From Rouxiella sp. S1S-2 (GTDB lineage Bacteria > Pseudomonadota > Gammaproteobacteria > Enterobacterales > Enterobacteriaceae), in contig NZ_WFKL01000001.1 of NCBI RefSeq assembly GCF_009208105.1, forward strand, positions 1,674,001 to 1,738,000: 64,000 nt of DNA. Direction: 5' to 3'. The notes beneath the pieces are model-generated. The model was given only the letters and a program-made list of their open reading frames with translations, had not been told where the DNA came from and made no database searches. This document shows, piece by piece, positions 60,628 through 64,000 of this stretch. Position 1 is the first letter of the stretch, and each line of letters opens with the position of its first letter. The translations under genes and the position numbers were made by a program.

Positions 60628-61794
60628 TTAGCGGGTAACGGCACGCGCGCTGGCGGCAACGACCAGCAGCAGAGCCGCAACGCAGCTCAATGCAATCGAG
60701 AGATTACTGATTTGTGCAATAAATCCTACCAGCGCTGGACCGGCCAATATTCCGGCGTAACCCAGCGTGGTTACTGAAGCAATTGCCAGATTGGCAGGCA
60801 TCGTGCTTTGGTTTCCTGCCGCGCTGAACATGATAGGCACCAAATTTGAGGCGCCCAAACCGACCATGATAAAGCCGGCTGCGACAGCATACAGGCTATC
60901 TACGCCCACCGACAGAAGCAGTCCTGCGCAGGCAGTCAGGCTGCCAATCAGCAATACCTTAAAACGACCAAAATAGTTGACGATTTTATCACCCGACAGA
61001 CGTCCCACCGTCATGGCAATAGCAAAAAGGGTATAGCCTAGACCGGCATTATGCGGATTCATTCCGCGTTCTGTGGTCAGAAATAGCGCGCTCCAATCGA
61101 GCATGGCGCCTTCCGTTAAAAACATGACAAAGCACAGCATCCCGAGAAAAATAACCCAGCCTCTCGGCATAACCAACATCGGTTCGCCTTTTTTACTTTT
61201 GGTGTCATGCCAAAAATGTTTACTGATACCCGCGAGCAAAACCAGTACCAAGCTAATGACGACCACCGCGGCGATAAAAGGCGTCAGTTCCAGTGAAAGC
61301 ATGCCGCTGACTGCCAGCGCACCCAAAATACAGCCGATGCTAAAAAATCCGTGGAAGCCCGACATCATTGCGCGCCCGCTGGCTTTTTCAACCACCACGG
61401 CGTGCACGTTCATCGCCACGTCAACCATGCCAATCGCCATGCCAAATATCAGCAGTACCCATGCCATTCCCGCCGTCGAGTCCATCAGCGTCAGCAGCGG
61501 AAGATCCAGACAGAGCACCACAGTGGAAAGTATAATAACCGCTTTGCAGCCCATTTTTCCGGTCAGATAGCCGGTTAGGGGCATGGAGAAGGTCGAGCCA
61601 GCGCCAATGCACAGCAGCAGTAAGCCCAAGGTTCCGTCGCTAATATCGAGGCGAATTTTAACAAACGGAACCAGCGGTGCCCATGCAGACATGGCAAAGC
61701 CGGAAAGCAGGAAGATAATGCGGGTGGCCACCTGCTGTGCGGTGCCCGGCCGAGTTTGAGCCACTGAGAGGTTTAGCGTGGATTCTGCAGGCAT
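60628..61794 (-). CDS. MFS transporter, YbjJ-like, directly upstream of rcsD
   Basis: A 388-residue major-facilitator protein with 12 predicted helices. It has FLLSGFAMSAWAPLVPFVKI at the first helix, LTGYLTGKMGCKAV in the 2–3 loop, GMVDVAMNVHAVVVEKASGR and SGFHGFFSIGCILGA. This pattern resembles E. coli YbjJ, whose substrate is not known to me. The 21-nt gap to rcsD and common strand suggest cotranscription, which would be unusual for an Rcs locus. Its own upstream gap (182 bp) contains the terminator of the next gene. Confidence 0.85.
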   Translation of the reverse strand: MPAESTLNLSVAQTRPGTAQQVATRIIFLLSGFAMSAWAPLVPFVKIRLDISDGTLGLLLLCIGAGSTFSMPLTGYLTGKMGCKAVIILSTVVLCLDLPLLTLMDSTAGMAWVLLIFGMAIGMVDVAMNVHAVVVEKASGRAMMSGFHGFFSIGCILGALAVSGMLSLELTPFIAAVVVISLVLVLLAGISKHFWHDTKSKKGEPMLVMPRGWVIFLGMLCFVMFLTEGAMLDWSALFLTTERGMNPHNAGLGYTLFAIAMTVGRLSGDKIVNYFGRFKVLLIGSLTACAGLLLSVGVDSLYAVAAGFIMVGLGASNLVPIMFSAAGNQSTMPANLAIASVTTLGYAGILAGPALVGFIAQISNLSIALSCVAALLLVVAASARAVTR

Positions 61795-61881
61795 GCGTTC
61801 GTCAATCCCTTCTTATAATTTTATGAAATCCATTTACAGGACATAACGAATACTTGTCGAAAAACGGCAGTCTTTCAATCA

Positions 61882-61930
61882 AAAAAAGCCAGTTCTAACG
61901 TAAAAAAAGCCAGTTTTAGCGAAAACTGGC
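61882..61930 (-). terminator. Terminator with duplicated 3' arm downstream of the DUF4034-like gene
   Basis: On the minus strand GCCAGTTTT (61922–61930) pairs with AAAACTGGC (61909–61917) around CGCT and is followed by seven T. A second copy of the 3' arm and U tract, AGAACTGGC plus seven T, follows at once (61882–61897). The 5' arm could pair with either, giving two stacked stops. Confidence 0.82.
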
Positions 61931-61976
61931 CGCGAATTATATCAGAAACGCCAGGCTATCGTTATTACCGGTCGTC

Positions 61977-64000
61977 TTAATCTCGGTTTTCTGCCGTCGG
62001 CTGCTCGTCCGGCAACGCAGGTGCACTGCTTTGCCGATAGGCAGCGGTGAAGTCGGCGCCCTCAACTTTGCGTTTGTCCTGCCACAGGCCCATGCGCGCG
62101 CGCAGTGACCCTTCAAGTTCATTCACTGCCTGTCGGGCTGGCTCTGACTCAGGGTTAAGCTCAAGCACAAAGTTCATTAACTGCCAGGCGATGTATTTGT
62201 TCTTTTTAGTGCCGACGCCCTGCATCCACGCCATGCCGAGCGTATAAGCCGCCTCAAAACGTTCAGGATGTTCAACGTTCGCCAATATAGTGGGCAAGGA
62301 AACGTCTACCGCCTGACGTTTTTCAGCCTCCGAGCCTAAATCCAACGCACAGCTTGCCCGCCAGTAGTCGGCTGAGGCATGGCCCGCATCGCTGGCGCGT
62401 TGATACCACTGCATTGCCTGCTGGTAGTCAACCTCGCCGCCCAACCCTTCGCGCAGCGCGTTGGCGCAGCTGAACATGGCGGGCACTAATCCCGAGCGGG
62501 CGGCGCTGAGCACGCAGTCTAGCGCGTTACTGTCGTTGTGCAACGCTGCAGGCACGTCCTGATGCCAGGCATTACGGTAAAAAAAGAACAGCTCATAGCT
62601 GTGAAGAGCGCTGCCGCGACGTGCCATTTCAGTCATCAGGTAATGCGTGGCCTCAATATCATCATTTATTGCCATGTCGTGGGCTAGCACCAGCAAGTCT
62701 TTGCCGACGCTTTCGGTGACGTGCTGCTGCTGCATCAGTGAGCCGGCGCGGTCCATAAGCGCCTCGCTTAAATCCGGATCATGGGGCAGGCCGTAAAGGC
62801 CATACTGCACGGCGGCGGCGGCGAAGGCGGTGAGCAACGGGTCATCAGCGCGGTTTATGGCACGCACCAGCAGCGAAGTCAGCACTGAGAGCGCTTGCGG
62901 TTGCTCATCAACCGACTGCTCATTGGCCAGTACGGCGCGAGAAATAAACAGGGCAGCAAATTTGCCCGGCATCGCCTGCGGGGAGACGGCAAAAAGGTCG
63001 GCATAGACTTGCAGACCTGCGAGGTCATCGTCCTGCCAATAGGCAACACAGGTTCCGGCGTGATTGAGTAATGCAATGCGTGTAGCAGGCTCAAGAGGCT
63101 GTGCCAGTAAAGTGGCCAACTGCTGCTGTAGCTGCACGGCGCGAGGAGAGTCACGGTCGGCGATATCTCCGCCTAGAGCCTCAAGCAGTGCATTGGCCCT
63201 AAACTGATTACGCTCATCTTCACTGAATTCGGCGCAAAGCGGGCCGTCGATTATCTGGTTTTGTTGCTCGTCGTTTCCGCCCCAGTAGCTTGAGTGAAAC
63301 AGCAGGTAAGACTCCATGCTTCCTACGTCACTGTGGCGCACAGACATTGCCATGCGTAGCCAGTAATCCAGCGCGTCTTCTTCATGGCGACGGGTATTTT
63401 GCAGCGAGGCAGGAAGCTGCTGCGGCCAGTGGGTCACGGGCGAAACGCCAATTTGATACAGATAGGCAACGCCCTGTTGCCACACCTGGCTGCCCTGAAT
63501 GTTGAACTGCTCATGCAACGGTTTTGGCTGTTTACCGGCGAACAGGGCACGCAGCCAGTAAGGCTCTCCAAATCCGCCGCTTAGGTTCATCATGTGGCGA
63601 AAAGCGTGCGTAGGACGGGGGTGACAGGCAATGGCATTTAAAAAGGAGATAACGGCATAATCACAGCACAGCTGCGCGCCCAGCCACTGCGAGTCTTCGA
63701 CTTCGTGCTCGGGCCCGTGTTCATTGCGGATAACCCAGGCCTGTTCGTGCCAGAACATACCCAATAAACAGTGAGCATGGTAGCTGGTTGGGTACTGCTG
63801 CTGCCAGTCCCCAAGAATTTCGAGACGCTGAGTGGCCGTTTCTTCCTTAGAAAACAACGTATCGGGATGCATCATCAGACCGTAGGCATTGTCAGCCTCA
63901 CTCTGATTTTGCCAACCGCGCATTTGTGACAACAGCCACTCGTCGAGTTTGAGAAAACGGCGGGTTGCCAGCAGCATCTGTGCCCTGGCGATGTTGTCTT
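61977..64000 (-). CDS. DUF4034-like protein with C-terminal Sel1-type repeats, 5' end outside the window
   Basis: A large soluble protein of unknown function; at least 674 residues are visible. The first in-window ATG is at 63977, but the frame stays open to the right edge (reading DNIARAQ before that Met) and no ribosome site is seen, so the true start probably lies outside. The N-terminal part with RRFLKLDEWLLSQM resembles DUF4034. Helical repeats fill the centre, and around residues 505–545 a Sel1-like pair (ALREGLGGEVDYQQAMQWYQ, then ASDAGHASADYW) precedes AAYTLGMAWMQGVGTKKNK. No signal peptide or membrane segment is visible. Such repeat proteins usually bind partners. Family call is tentative. 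Confidence 0.65.
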   Translation of the reverse strand, partial: DNIARAQMLLATRRFLKLDEWLLSQMRGWQNQSEADNAYGLMMHPDTLFSKEETATQRLEILGDWQQQYPTSYHAHCLLGMFWHEQAWVIRNEHGPEHEVEDSQWLGAQLCCDYAVISFLNAIACHPRPTHAFRHMMNLSGGFGEPYWLRALFAGKQPKPLHEQFNIQGSQVWQQGVAYLYQIGVSPVTHWPQQLPASLQNTRRHEEDALDYWLRMAMSVRHSDVGSMESYLLFHSSYWGGNDEQQNQIIDGPLCAEFSEDERNQFRANALLEALGGDIADRDSPRAVQLQQQLATLLAQPLEPATRIALLNHAGTCVAYWQDDDLAGLQVYADLFAVSPQAMPGKFAALFISRAVLANEQSVDEQPQALSVLTSLLVRAINRADDPLLTAFAAAAVQYGLYGLPHDPDLSEALMDRAGSLMQQQHVTESVGKDLLVLAHDMAINDDIEATHYLMTEMARRGSALHSYELFFFYRNAWHQDVPAALHNDSNALDCVLSAARSGLVPAMFSCANALREGLGGEVDYQQAMQWYQRASDAGHASADYWRASCALDLGSEAEKRQAVDVSLPTILANVEHPERFEAAYTLGMAWMQGVGTKKNKYIAWQLMNFVLELNPESEPARQAVNELEGSLRARMGLWQDKRKVEGADFTAAYRQSSAPALPDEQPTAENRD

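Overview
The window is chromosomal DNA of a gamma-proteobacterium of the order Enterobacterales. Gene content, gene order and protein lengths match the E. coli K-12 segments yfcD–ackA–pta–nuo–men and gyrA–rcs closely. The absence of folX, menF, elaA, the arn cluster and glp genes, together with the linked dat–ddc pair, suggests a Yersiniaceae-like genus (Serratia/Rahnella/Rouxiella type). That genus-level placement is inference. I see no rRNA, tRNA, CRISPR array, insertion sequence or prophage.

Layout. 1–5.7 kb: the 5' end of a peptidase T-like gene divergent from a lone DppA-type peptide-binding protein, then yfcH, yfcG, yfcD and a LacI-family repressor. 5.7–7.7 kb: a divergent two-gene PTS (IIB–IIC, ascorbate type) behind two near-identical palindromic operators. 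7.7–16.7 kb: the acetate pathway pair ackA–pta, yfbV, yfbU, yfbR, alaA and the regulator lrhA with a long control region. 16.7–32.5 kb: the complete 13-gene nuo operon for respiratory complex I, with nuoC and nuoD fused. 32.6–39.5 kb: a DUF1097 membrane protein, elaB, and menD-menH-menB-menC-menE for menaquinone synthesis, lacking menF. 39.5–43 kb: a CitA-like symporter, yfaZ and the CinA-like yfaY. 43–51 kb: yfaE–nrdB–nrdA (aerobic ribonucleotide reductase), ubiG (ubiquinone) and gyrA. 51–64 kb: the Rcs envelope-stress phosphorelay (rcsC convergent to rcsD–rcsB) with a diaminobutyrate aminotransferase/decarboxylase operon (dat–ddc) between the two arms, then an MFS gene tightly upstream of rcsD and an unfinished DUF4034/Sel1-type gene running off the right edge.

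How it works together. Much of the window is energy metabolism: complex I feeds the quinone pool, menDHBCE and ubiG make quinones, and ackA–pta handles overflow acetate. nrdAB and gyrA serve replication; the nrdA promoter carries a clear pair of NrdR boxes and a perfect DnaA box. The Rcs arm also connects back to lrhA, whose upstream region holds an RcsAB-like box beside a LysR-type palindrome.

The most unusual points are: a MenH reading frame that overruns menB by 62 nt and carries a perfect −1 slippery heptamer whose shifted frame ends exactly at an ATGA junction with menB; the missing menF; the IIA-less PTS with twin operators; and the dat–ddc operon inserted in the Rcs locus. No wholly new defence or mobile system was found; the region is mostly conserved core genome.
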